Part shown: positions 42,036-52,090 of the stretch, one piece after another | Layout: every line of letters starts with the position of its first letter | How positions within the stretch are numbered: position 1 is the stretch's first letter | Assembly: GCA_950295325.1 (NCBI GenBank) | Contig: OX485803.1 | Location: 54,079,554-54,143,553, forward strand | From: Polytrichum commune | Taxonomy: Eukaryota > Streptophyta > Polytrichopsida > Polytrichales > Polytrichaceae | Length of the DNA: 64,000 bases | Direction of reading: 5' to 3' | The notes under the pieces: generated by a model | Databases searched by the model: none | Seen by the model: the letters and a program-made list of their open reading frames with translations, nothing else | Told to the model about the DNA's origin: nothing | Translations under genes and position numbers: made by a program

Positions 42036-44117
42036 ATGCCGGAAGCACGAGAGGAAGATGAGAGGGAGCACGTCCCAATTCCCGTGAAACCTATATCGCC
42101 GGCCATCCCGAAGAGAGAATCCGAGCTGAAGGAGCTCATAGTCCTTAGCCGGATGGGGTGCGAAGGATTACTCGCCAAGCCTTGGAATCTCCGGGCGGAA
42201 GCCACATTGCGGGAATTTCTATTCGAGAGAGGCAATCAGTGGTTCCGGACTATTAGGCAGGATCTGGAGAAATGGACGTCGGAGGTATGGGCTGGGGTTT
42301 ACGGATTTCCGAGAGGAAAAGGCGGGGGCTAGGCTAGCCACAGGGATAGTTTCTATGTGGGAAAATTCTAAACGGATCCGGATCTGAAGGACGGATTCCA
42401 TCCCGGGAATTGCCGGAACCATAGAGAGAGGAGAGTCATAGAATTCCTTCTCCCCATCCTTAGTCCGGAAAAGCCCAAGCGGCTCAGCATTACCATGGCC
42501 AACACCCTGTTCGGGGCCATGTCCGGAGTTTGGCCTGTCAATTGGGCGAGGTTAATTCAGGAATACGTGGAGAAATCCCTCCCTCACATTGGCCGGAAGC
42601 CCTCCTTTCTCTCCCCCTACATCCTCCATCTCTACCAACACCACGGCTGCATCAACGAAGCGGAAGAGGACATGCTGACCATAGCGGAAGATGAAGTGGT
42701 GTACAAGCTCGGTCCGGAAGTCGAGATTGCGGAAACCGGAACGGAGGACTCGAGCGACACCGCGGGTCCGGAACCACCTCCCGCTTTGTCCCCTCCGAAG
42801 GTCCGGAAACCAGCCTCGCCGCCACCCCGACAGGAAGCTGGACCCAGCCGGGAAGTTCCCTGGACGGACATCGACCTCTCAACATTTGAGTTTCCGGAAG
42901 CCCCCTTTTAGCGCGTCCGGGATGAGTTGACAGAACTCCAGAACCAGTATTTCCGGATGGAGCACATCACTCGTGGGGTGAACAGGGCCTTAGGCAACTG
43001 TGGACCCGGAAATATCCTCCGGGAGTTGGCCAAGCGGACGGACCGGAAGCAGGTAGAGACCTTGGAGACGGAAAAGGCGCAACTCGCAGCACAGGTGGCC
43101 GCTATGACGCAGGAGCTCACCCAGAAGAGTGAGGAGATCCGGAAGTACCAGGCGGAACAAGCTGTAGTCCTAAGCCGGGTCCAGGAATTAGTGGGCCATC
43201 CGGGAGAAGTCGTCAACAAGGCACACCTCTATGACCAACTAATGGAGTCAGCGGATCCGTCCTCCGCCCGACAAACGCTCCAGATCCTGGTGAAGTACTC
43301 CCGCTCGATGAAGGATCTGCTTAAGGAGATCCAGAAGCTCCTGCCTCCGAGTGGTACCCCCATACGGATGCTCTATCCGGGTCCACCCGGATCTCCAACA
43401 GGCACGCTGTACAAGGTTATAGGGGAGGTTGAGCTAGTTCCGACCTCTCAGGCGGGTGCGGGACCCAATCAGCCAGCAGGAACTTCCAAGCCACCGGAAT
43501 CCGGAAGATTTCCAGATCGGGAGAAGACTCCTGTTCCGGAACGGACCCGCTCCTCCCAGGTTCGACGGAAGAGCACAGAACGGTCAGCCAGGTCCGGACG
43601 TGGACAATCATTGAATCCGGATCGGGGCAGGACATCAGATCGGTCCAGAACACCGGAGAGGGCCAGAATTCCGGAAATGATGAGGACACCGGATCGGGGT
43701 AAGGCGCCTATGTCGCAGGCCTCGCCAGCTCCTGCTCCGGATTGTATGATACTGGAGCAGTGGGCACCCCCACCCTCACACGTGATGTCCGCGAGGGATC
43801 CCCGGACGACTTCCGTCTCATGTGGCCGGAACAGGGAGCGGACCACTGGAAGTGACCCCTAACCTAGCCAGAGGTCCCGGAAGGAGATTAATGTTTCCGG
43901 TGCAGCGCAATCCGGATCGGGTGACGGATCAGGAGAGGATCCGCCCGCAGCAGACGATTCCGAGGAAGAGATCGCCCCCTCCCCAAACATGAGGAGGGTA
44001 TTTACAAGGCTGCAGGAACGGCGACTTTTGACCCCCGGAGGAGGCTCCTCCGCCATCAGCGGGCCCGCAAGCCATTCCAAGGACGGGACGGCTTCGAAAA
44101 AACATCGCACCACTTAG
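42036..44117 (+). pseudogene. Gag-like ORF of the CCGGA-rich element, one frame with four stops
   Basis: From ATG 42036 to TAG 44115-44117 one reading frame of about 694 codons stays coherent with no frameshift. It is interrupted by TAG 42330, TAA 42369, TAG 42909 and TAA 43860. The N-terminal part (KPWNLRAEATLREFL, RRVIEFLLPILSPEKPKRLS, SLPHIGRKPSFLSPYILHLY) looks like a folded helical domain reminiscent of gag-like proteins of plant elements. A coiled coil follows (about 42950-43200, ETLETEKAQLAAQVAAMTQE). The C-terminal third is Pro/Ser/Arg-rich with repeated TPDRGR/TPERAR motifs and an acidic, then basic tail. No zinc knuckle, protease or polymerase was seen. The family was not identified. 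It is the only gene of the element and may encode a structural or nucleic-acid-binding protein. Confidence 0.75.
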
Positions 44118-44411
44118 ATTAGACTTAGGTAGATTAACATTAGGTAGATCAGAATTAGGCAGACAGAGTTTAGGATGTTTTTGGAGTTTTGGCAAGACTG
44201 TGAATTCAAATTTTCTGTCAACGCAAAAAGCGGATCGAGATCCGGAAATTCCGCGAAGGACGCGTTTCCGGATTTCTCGCTGCCTAGGGTTTTCAGGGCA
44301 GCCGCCTGGGCCGCCACTAGTAGTTAGGGATTGCAAGCCTCTACTTAAGGCTGAATAAGGAGCTTGAGAAGGGTTCTTCTCTCCGATGTTGTATTTTGTC
44401 GCTTCCCACTC

Positions 44412-44417
44412 AATAAA
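44412..44417 (+). terminator. Candidate polyadenylation signal (AATAAA)
   Basis: AATAAA about 295 bases after the gag-like ORF, followed by a T-rich stretch. AATAAA also occurs in both other TG...CA elements (28931 and 33946). Confidence 0.5.
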
Positions 44418-44573
44418 GCTCTAGTTCTCCACTTATTTTGACTTGTTTTGTGCACGGACTGTTAGAAGAATGTTGCGGATCTAGAGGGAATGGATGAGTA
44501 GGAAGTACGGATAGGACAAAGGGGAGGAAAGCCGGATCGGATCCGACTACAGTACTATGGCTCTTTTCTGAGT

Positions 44574-45038
44574 GTAGTGGGAGGGAAACCTCCTTGTTCC
44601 GGATGTCTGAGTAATGCCTATGTGAGATAGCCGTCGTTAGGATTGGGTAAGATCAGGGAGGTGCCGGACTTACGCCATCCGACCTTCTGAAGAGGTCTCA
44701 CGGATCCTGGGCGGGGCAATCTGGAAAGCGGTACGGATCACCCAGTTATCTCAGATTTAGTTGAGCCTAAGTTCGCTGTAGCCGGATCAATCTGTCGGAA
44801 GGAGGGGAGAAACCGGAACGGTTAGGTTTCCGGTCCGGAGAGCATTTCCGGCATGTAGTGGGAGGGAAACCTCATTATTCCGGATGCCTGGGTAACGTTC
44901 ATGTGAGATAGCCGTCGTTAGGACTGGGTAAGATCCGGGAGGTGCCGGACTTGCGCCATCCGACCTTCTAAAGAGGTCTCACGGATCCTTGGCGGGGCAA
45001 TCCGGAAAGTGGCACGGATCGCCCACTTATCCCGGAAT
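44574..45038. repeat. Duplicated 184-bp block (offset 281) in the 3' part of the CCGGA-rich element
   Basis: GTAGTGGGAGGGAAACCTC at 44574 and 44855 begins two long similar segments sharing GAGATAGCCGTCGTTAGGA, GCCATCCGACCTTCT and AGAGGTCTCACGGATCCT, ending near 44757 and 45038. They are direct repeats separated by about 97 bases. Confidence 0.92.
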
Positions 45039-45489
45039 AACATATCTCCGGCCGAATCTTGACCTTTCTGTTGTTGTAGTTCCGGGAACCATCCGGATTC
45101 TCTGTGTGACCTGCCAGGAAAGATTAGGCCGATCCGGACTGGTTGTGAGAGAAATCCGGATTCTGACCATATAGGGACGTCTTCACCGGATGAACCCAAT
45201 CATCAATGGAGGTAGGAAGTAGGTAGGTAGGTATTGAGGAAAGATGCATGTAGGAGTAAGACTTAATTAGAGAGGTTCAATCTGGAAGGCAAGTCCCGGA
45301 ACAAAGACTTCCAAAGGACTATCCAGATCCGGATATCCGGCCGGTGGTCGACTTTCAAGCAGGAAAAGTGCGTCCCTGACATCCTGCACTTCACAGAATC
45401 CCTGGACGATACTTGGATCATCCAGACAGACCGGATTAGGCATTGAAAAACGCCTATCCGGAAACTTTTGGTGTTCGTGTGCTCCCACA

Positions 45490-45660
45490 GTATTGTACAA
45501 TCTGTGCATTGTAAATAACCAAATGACTAAAGATCAATGGATTGTTGAAGCAAAAAATCAATTGAATAGAAGAATTAGCAATGAAGAAATACAAAAAGGC
45601 ATTCAATTGCGGGAAGAGAAATTTGCATTCAGCTTTATTTTTGTAAAAAACAATTTTTGA
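45490..45660 (+). pseudogene. Harbinger transposase pseudogene, 3' part beyond the insertion
   Basis: Directly after the nested element, and using its 5-bp duplication, the frame reads LYNLCIVNNQMTKDQWIVEA. This aligns with LHNLCIIHKDKFDLDW in the 54.5-kb transposase. It continues a pattern cut off at 41534, which proves that 41535-45489 is an insertion. Confidence 0.82.
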
Positions 45661-46639
45661 CAAATTCAGATTATTTATTAATGATATTTTTAAAAACCTT
45701 TTTTGTTTGTTATTTTAAAAAATTCTTATCAAAATTTCCTTGAATAAAAATTAGATAATACACTAAATCTTTCCACTTCAATTTTTTGTTTTTGTTTATT
45801 TGTTTATTTTCTTCAAATTCACCAATCTCAATCATGTATATTTTTGGTTTTCTTCATCTTCTTCACTTCTTGTTTTATTGGCCGCCCTCCCTTCTTTCCA
45901 ACTAGTTGTTTGCTATTGTTGTCACTTCTTCCCTTCATTTTAAGATTCAAACTCTATAATAACTTTCTAGTTGTCCTCATTATGAGAAATTGAACATGGG
46001 TATAATTGGATGAAGACAAAATGTACTAGAAGGAGAGAGGAGCAGACTAGGACCATGCAACATTTGAGAAATCCATTTTTGGTTGCTCTTGAAAATTGGA
46101 GTTGTCATTTCTTGTATCCATTGTGAATTATGTGACCACTCTCAGTGCAACTCTCTACGTGACTCCTCATTAGTTGTATATCCCTTCATGTTCTGAAAAA
46201 AAACTTGATAAACTACTATCCAAACTATGCCACAACAAAGATGCAAGAGAAATGAAAGAATGTTGCAAACAACAACCTTTGTACTATGGTTTCTGAATAT
46301 AATGTTAGTGTGTAATAAAGGGGAGCAACCATAGTATTTATAGCCCCAAAAATCATTTTTAATGTATTATGATAACATTAATATGCCATGGGCCACTATT
46401 TTTTTCTACGAGACCACCTCTTTTGCACCTCTCACCGCAAAATCCGTTGGACCATATTGGTGGATTATCTAGGCCCTTCAAATATATCTTTTGGGAATCT
46501 CTACCTTCATGTACACTCTAACATGTAATCCGAAGTGGTCCCGGGACGTATTCAATAGTCAATCACATACTTTAGAGGACTTAGGACGACTTCATGGTCC
46601 ATGGTGTAAACATGCCCTTAGAGTAGTACACTGGAATAC

Positions 46640-46870
46640 GTTAGATGTTAGTCATGCGTTTAAGCATGCAAGGGGAGGATATTTTTGAGCTTACTAATGA
46701 CAGAAGTCATGCATTTACATTTTAGTAGCAAGGAGAAGATATGTTTGAGCTTACTAATGGCTAGTGTCATGCATTTACGTTTGAGTATGCAAGAGGAAGA
46801 TATTTGAGCTTACTAATGGCAAGCGTCATGCGTTTACATTTTAGTATGCAAGATGAAGATAATCTTGAGC
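46640..46870. repeat. Tandem repeat, about 60-bp period, 3-4 copies
   Basis: GAGCTTACTAATG recurs at 46687, 46747 and 46806 with associated GTCATGCATTTAC and AGTATGCAAG blocks. It begins just outside the right end of Harbinger element 3. Confidence 0.88.
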
Positions 46871-46879
46871 ATACAGTAA

Positions 46880-48009
46880 TCTCATGCTTAAGTACACACT
46901 TGTTTATGTACACATCTCGGTTAAGTGCACAATTGTTTGGAATGATTTAGGGTTCATACTTTATTGTTTGAGCATGTCATTTAAAGTCATTTGCCATGAA
47001 TGCATGATTTTTTAACGCTTGACATTCAATGTCGGTTTATTAAAAATTTGTTGAAACATCTCAAACGATCGTTGCAGTTTATGATACATCTATCCAGCTT
47101 CCGTTTGAACACCGGAGCAAAGCAATTGGTCGTCGATGTTGAGCGTTCGAACCCACGTGCCTTCCGGCCCCGCCTTTCGTTGGGGGAAGTTACCTTACTC
47201 CTATGCGTACGATTGTTCTTGCAACGAAACGCGGATAGTACCCATGCTATGATCCCCGACGGTTGTGTAGAGCTTAAAAGCCTTTGAAGTCGGTGGCACT
47301 TCTAGATTCAACAAATGTCTCAATAGGTTGGATTTCGATCAAGCGGGTTGCCTTAGGTTTCATCCATTTCCCATTACAACTCATTGAATCAAAGGGTCTA
47401 GAAAGTGATATGAGTAAAGTACGCACCTACCAACTAAGTGCGCACCAACGGCTCCGTTTCAAAGTGCGTACTTAAGCGGGAGATTACTATACTAATGACA
47501 AGTGTGATTTGTGTACAATGTAATCAACTTGTAGACCATTTTGGAACATATACATCCACCTAATAACACTGTTGAACATACTCATGCCAAGATATTAGTA
47601 AGTGCATTCGAACGCCAAGTGTCATGAGATGACGCTTATGATGAAGTTATTAATCATCATTGTAACTTAGCATACGCTTCAAAATAGGGTGAGTGACAAT
47701 CTTTCACATGTGACGCTAATAACCATACATGGCGTAGTTCAATGTTCCCTTTTATTTTATTTTATTCATCCTTAGTGCGCATAATCAGGACACATAATCA
47801 TCTCTCAAGTGATAAACATGTGGCTGTCTTTGGATTTGGAGAAGGGTAGTGTCTGAAAGCAGACGGAAATATGGGAGCTGGGTGTACATGGTCAATATAA
47901 GTTAGTCTTGCGGGGCAGCACTTCAACTAGAAACTACGAGGAAAAACATTAGAAACCCACATCTTGCAATGGCACCGGAGGTGCTCATGGGACAGGTCAC
48001 GGACATGTC
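46880..48009. other. Unassigned stretch with a moderately GC-richer core
   Basis: A core at about 47040-47470 is less AT-rich than its flanks and has two short plus-strand ORFs (95 and 63 codons, 47000-47475). No domain was recognised on either strand. It may be a fossil of an element not otherwise represented here. Confidence 0.35.
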
Positions 48010-48150
48010 ACTAAACTTCAGTGTGTATTTTTGACAAAGTTTTTGCAAGTCTTGACATTTGACACGCTTTTGAATTTGACATGTGGTGTAACTTGTGAAG
48101 AAAAAACCACACGTCAATTGACACATTGGAAATTACAATGACACATACTA
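48010..48150 (+). repeat. Dispersed repeat family H, copy 2, left part
   Basis: Matches 21865-22020 (GACAAAGTTTTTGCAAGT, CCACACGTCAATTGACACAT) up to the TA where the pogo-like element begins. The right part resumes at 49128. Confidence 0.8.
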
Positions 48151-49127
48151 CAGTCAAGACTCTATAAGTGTTACCCCCATAAGCGTCATAATTTCATATA
48201 TGTTAACAAAAATTTATTCCCCTACAAATTTTTTTTGGTAAGACTAGTGAGTGTTATGTGTTAATTGTTGTAACATGCTCTACTCCCTTCTTTGTTAATT
48301 GCACCTCTACAAGTGTTAATTTTGAGAAAATCAAGGTAATAATATATGAGAGCATACATTTTAAACATGTAATCACATTTATCCCATATTCTTTTCCAAC
48401 AATTCAAAATTGTTGGAGGCACACGGGTGTTCTTTCGATCTCTATTGAGAGGAAGATAGAGGAAGCTAGGCGCTTGGTAGAGGTTGATGAAGTTGCTACT
48501 CTACTTCATCAATTGACGTTGTTGTCCTCTGATAGTGAGGTGGGTGACGTGATGAATGCTCATGAATATTGCAATTATAAGATGGAGTTTGATTTAAACA
48601 ACCCATATGAACCTACTAATGAGTTTTGGATATGTATTCCTCATAACATCAAGAAATTGATGTTGATGAGGTTATGGTTGATGTGGTAGAAGAAGTTGTA
48701 GGATTTAGTGTTGCTGAGTGTTCTCTAGAGACTTTGAAGAAATACTTTGAACAAAGACCAAATGATGCCCTATCACACATCAAGAGCATTCAAGGACTCC
48801 AGAAGGAAGTTTCATCTCATCATTTGGAAGCTTCTCATCATACTACTATAGACTCTTTCTTTCGGTTAGTTTAGTTGGAAGAATCTCGTCAAGTTACTAC
48901 TATATAGATTGTTTCTTTCAATTAGTTTAGTTGAATTATGTATTATCATTTTACTTTTATTTTTATTTTTATGAAACATTATGTTCTTCATTTTTGGAAG
49001 TTTTTAGTGTTATTTCTATAAATGTTATTAATCATCGCTATGAATTCTATAAGTGTTACTTGTTATAATTCTATATTTGTTATTTTTTTGCTACTCCCGA
49101 CCTGTAACATTTATAGAGTCTTAATTG
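48151..49127 (+). mobile_element. Pogo/Lemi1-like (Tc1/mariner) element, internally deleted
   Basis: Terminal inverted repeats of about 24 bp: the left end CAGTCAAGACTCTATAAGTG pairs with the right end, whose reverse complement is CAATTAAGACTCTATAAATG. Both continue TTAC. TA flanks each side (48149-48150 and 49128-49129), and the homologous repeat at 22.0 kb lacks the insert. The CAGT start and CTCTATAA block are typical of plant pogo/Lemi1/Emigrant elements. Only the C-terminal part of a transposase remains inside. Confidence 0.88.
48258..48871 (+). pseudogene. Pogo-like transposase, C-terminal remnant
   Basis: The segment FPTIQNCWRHTGV matches the conserved end of the DDE_1 (pogo/Tigger/Jerky) domain, where a T-I-x-N-C-W/F motif precedes the C-terminal tail. 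An acidic helical tail follows (ERKIEEARRLVEVDEVATLL), then after a frameshift near 48670 DVVEEVVGFSVAECSLETLK and FEQRPNDALSHIKSIQGLQK. The helix-turn-helix, CENP-B-like and catalytic parts are missing, so the element could move only with help in trans. Confidence 0.75.
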
Positions 49128-49320
49128 TACTAGGCATGTGATGTTGAGGTGATATACTAGAAGAAAATGTAGATGTCAATTGACATTAATTTTTGTGTTT
49201 AAAAACATCACGTGACACTTTTGGACTTGAAGTTCAGATTTGTCCAAACATGTAGATTGCTAAACTTACACCGTTCATGGTATTTAGTCTCACGTACACT
49301 ATTTGCGAAGGGCCTAATTA
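49128..49320 (+). repeat. Dispersed repeat family H, copy 2, right part
   Basis: Resumes the match to 22020-22155 (GTAGATGTCAATTGACATT, AAAACATCAC). Its end (49269-49320) also resembles 40029-40085. Confidence 0.75.
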
Positions 49321-49554
49321 AATTAAAAATGCAATCAAATTAGGAAAAATTATGAACTATTTGTTTAAAACATCTTTCCATCTTGTTTTATTTTTTATAT
49401 ATATGGTCATTTGTAGCGCTTGCAAGTGATTAATGTTGTGTGGATTATATACTATGATATTATTATCTTATTGAGCACTTGTTGGCATCTAATGAACAAC
49501 ACTTGCATGTTGTTCATTCCACATTACCCCCTGCAGTCCCCTACCTCTCCATGA
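49321..49554. other. Non-coding AT-rich stretch
   Basis: No gene or repeat recognised. Confidence 0.35.
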
Positions 49555-50690
49555 CGAGTACTTGAAACACCATGGACACAAGAGGAACCCCGGAGTGACA
49601 CCCGGGACTTGTGATGCCGTTGGTGAGAGGGCCCAAGTGATTCTAGTGTGGGTGAGAGACTAGGGATCAAGAGGATAAGGCTATAAGCTATGCGTACTTA
49701 TGGCGTGGGGATTCTAAAATGCTCAAAAACACCTTAATCGGATGTGTGAGCTAGGACATATGGCAATTTGAGTGGGGCGTTGCCTAGGGACAACGTCCTG
49801 GGATAGCAGTGACCTGAGAGTGGCGCTTGGGACTACCAAGGTTTGAACATCCATAACTTCCTCAATGATTGCATGAATGGAGCAAAAGAGGGATCCTCGG
49901 CATCTATGCAAAGAGTAGGTACCGATAGAGTGGTTGCTTGATAGCATCAAAGACCATGGGAAGAAGTAATGATGGTTTGAAGCTGCTTGGGGCTTCTAGC
50001 CCCCAACGGCTAAGGGAAAATGTCTACTTGGTCCCAACCCTTATAGAGAAACAAAATGATACTTGACACTGGGGTAGGGGCCTTGTCCAAAGTTGTCGCG
50101 CACCGCTTCATGAGGAGTGCCCGAGACACCATGGGCACAAGGGGGACCCCGGAGTGACATCCGGGACTTGTGGCGCTGTTGGTGAGAGGGCCCAAGTGAT
50201 CCTAGTGTGGGCGAGGACACCGGGCGTTGAGAACGCCTCCCAACCATGGAGACTGGGAGACATGAGGGTAAGGCCATGAGCTATGCATAGCTTATGGCGT
50301 GTAGATTCTAGAATGCTCAAGAACACCTTAATCGGAGGTGTGAGCTAGGAGATACGGCAATCCCGGGACAGCGCCCTGGTACAGCAGTGGCCTGGGAGTG
50401 GCTCCCGGGACTGCCAAGGTTTGAACAGGCATAACTTCCTCAATATTTGCCCAAATGGGGCAAGTGAGGGGTCCATCGGCATCTACGTGAAGCATAGGTG
50501 AAGATTGAGTGGTTGTTTGTTAGCATCAGATATTATATAAGGAAGTTATGATGGTATGAAGCTGTTGGGGGCTTCTAGCCCCAGCGGCTAAGGGAAAATG
50601 TCTACTTGGCCCAACTCTTGGTAAAGAGACAAAAGGTTTCTTGACGGTGGGGTAGGGGCCCTGTCAAAAGTCTTAAAGGCTTATATGGGT
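49555..50690. repeat. Tandem duplication of an approximately 560-580-bp GC-richer unit
   Basis: Unit 1 (about 49555-50111) and unit 2 (about 50114-50690) share CCCCGGAGTGACA, GGTGAGAGGGCCCAAGTGAT, GCGGTGTGAGCTAGGA-like blocks and GGCTTCTAGCCCC followed by CGGCTAAGGGAAAATGTCTA. The offset drifts from 559 to 579 because of indels. ORFs across it lack known domains. It may be part of an unidentified retroelement. Confidence 0.85.
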
Positions 50691-50757
50691 GAGGTGGTGT
50701 GGCCTCACCCACCCGAGGCCGAACGGCACGGCCTCCACGGGCGTTCGCCCAACATGG

Positions 50758-50812
50758 TTCATAGTTCATAGTTCATAGTTGCCTAGTTGCCTAGTATGGT
50801 TCATGTTGTTAT
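50758..50812. repeat. Short tandem repeat (GTTCATA and GCCTAGTT units)
   Basis: GTTCATA is repeated three times, followed by two GCCTAGTT units. Confidence 0.8.
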
Positions 50813-51114
50813 AGTGTTGCTCCGGCAAGATGATGGTCAACTAAAGATTGGACTTCCATATATGAAAGTCCATATCCAACCATTGGCTACTGACTAAGGG
50901 GAGAGTCCCGAATGCAAGTGTAAGAGGGTTGGTCCCCCAGGTATGAGCTAAGAGGTCCGCGGTATGGGGAGCTAACCATTTGCATGGCGGAATGCGAAGG
51001 GTTAGCGTTCGTGACCCTTGTTAGAATTTGAAAATGGTCAAGATAGTTAAGGGGCGTTAGCAAGAGTTGCGACATTGGTAACCATTAATACCTATTGCAT
51101 TGCCATGGTTTGTT

Positions 51115-51359
51115 GGAATTTGCGTTAGGCCTACCTCTTGGAGGTGGGCGTGACGCAAATTCTGGCAAAGCATGCACCCTTATCTACAGCTTACCATGTA
51201 GTACTCATTGTAGACTGTTGATCCACTAACTTTTCTTTGGGCCTTTAGGCCTTCATCTCCTAGTGTGAAGTGAAGTTGGATGGTCTCCACCTTTTGGACC
51301 AATGAGAGTTTTTACATTGCCATGGGCATGGGCCTTCGGTCTTGTGTGTGAAGTGGCCC
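51115..51359 (+). mobile_element. MITE family A, partial copy 3
   Basis: From GTTAGGCCTACCTC to the terminal GTGTGTGAAGTGGCCC it aligns with the 3' halves of copies 1 and 2. TTA follows (51360-51362). The 5' half is missing or too diverged. It abuts repeat family A copy 2, which lacks this MITE in its 2.4-kb counterpart. Confidence 0.7.
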
Positions 51360-51362
51360 TTA

Positions 51363-52090
51363 GGATGGTGTTGACTACCATGTGGGCCATAAAACGTATA
51401 AAAACCTCATACTCCAAGCATGTAGGATTTTTTGTTAGGTTGGCATTCCTTGTTTTGGGAGGTGGTCTCATGAGTTGCCCCTTTGTAAGAACCACTATCT
51501 TTTACATGTAATGCCCAATTTGGGTGGGGTTTTTCTCCCTTAGGACAAGGTGCCCATTGTGCACAACTTGACCAAATGGATTTGGGAAAATTTATATTTT
51601 AACGCACATGTTCCTCGGTCCATGAAAATGGGGAATGCTTCCAAAATTGACCTCATGTGACCTTCCAACTTTGAGGGTGACGGATACCATCTAAGTTTGC
51701 TAGAAAATCCCAATTTTTTGCGAGTAGCTCATTTATGTTGTCATCCACATAACATATTATGGCAAAGTTGCCAAGTTTCTAAAATGCGTGATATGACCAA
51801 AATGGTCATGAAACAAAAAAAATCAAAGTCTTTTCTAGTTGCCACTTGAATGAAGGATATGTTCATATATCAATTTGACCTAGCAACTGAAGTCTAATTG
51901 ACTTAAAATTTTCATAACAATAATACTTGGTAGTCTAGTTTCACATCCATAAGGTTGGATTTCAAGAAAACAACCTCCATTTTTCTACATAACAAAAAAT
52001 TTCAGCATTAATGCGGGAAATGTCCGAAATGGAATATGATGGCTTGGGTGTTTAGGAGTTAAAGGATTTTTTAAAAAATAAATTCCACAC
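51363..52090 (-). repeat. Dispersed repeat family A, copy 2 (inverted)
   Basis: Reverse-complement counterpart of 1590-2440, sharing the CATGTAGGATTTTTTGTTAG, GACAAGGTGCCCATTGTGCA and CATAACATATTA regions. It has no LINE at the position corresponding to 1790-1919. Confidence 0.78.

Larger units (their letters stand above)
41535..45489 (+). mobile_element. CCGGA-rich 3.955-kb TG...CA element (giant solo LTR or unknown transposon)
   Basis: Starts TGTGGGAGCCC and ends GTGCTCCCACA: 9-bp inverted termini within a TG...CA frame. A perfect 5-bp duplication GTATT flanks it (41530-41534 and 45490-45494), and the interrupted transposase resumes exactly after it. The sequence is rich in CpG and in CCGGA/TCCGGA motifs, unlike all neighbours. 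It encodes one long gag-like ORF (42036-44117) and has AATAAA at 44412-44417. No reverse transcriptase, integrase, DDE transposase or long direct terminal repeats could be seen. Alternatives are a giant solo LTR carrying an ORF, a large retrotransposon derivative that lost an LTR, or a DNA transposon with short inverted ends and a 5-bp duplication. Confidence 0.85.
40190..46617 (+). mobile_element. Degenerate PIF/Harbinger element 3 carrying a nested 3.95-kb element
   Basis: The left end GGCCGGTTTACACCATGGAC (from 40191) pairs with the right end, whose reverse complement is GGGCATGTTTACACCATGGA. TTA lies at 40187-40189 and 46618-46620. A heavily mutated DDE transposase runs from about 40500 and is cut at 41534 by the insert (41535-45489), resuming at 45490. 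Without the insert the element is about 2.5 kb. A Myb-like partner gene was not recognised in 45660-46617. Confidence 0.85.

Noticed and set aside
41535-45489. Ordinary LTR retrotransposon with two LTRs
   Set aside because: The 5' 500 bases and 3' 500 bases do not resemble each other by eye, and no pol domain is present between them. Only the short inverted TG...CA ends match.
46999-47475. Possible host gene exon in a GC-richer island
   Set aside because: The two short plus-strand frames and the antisense frame show no domain, no splice logic and internal stops. Left unassigned.
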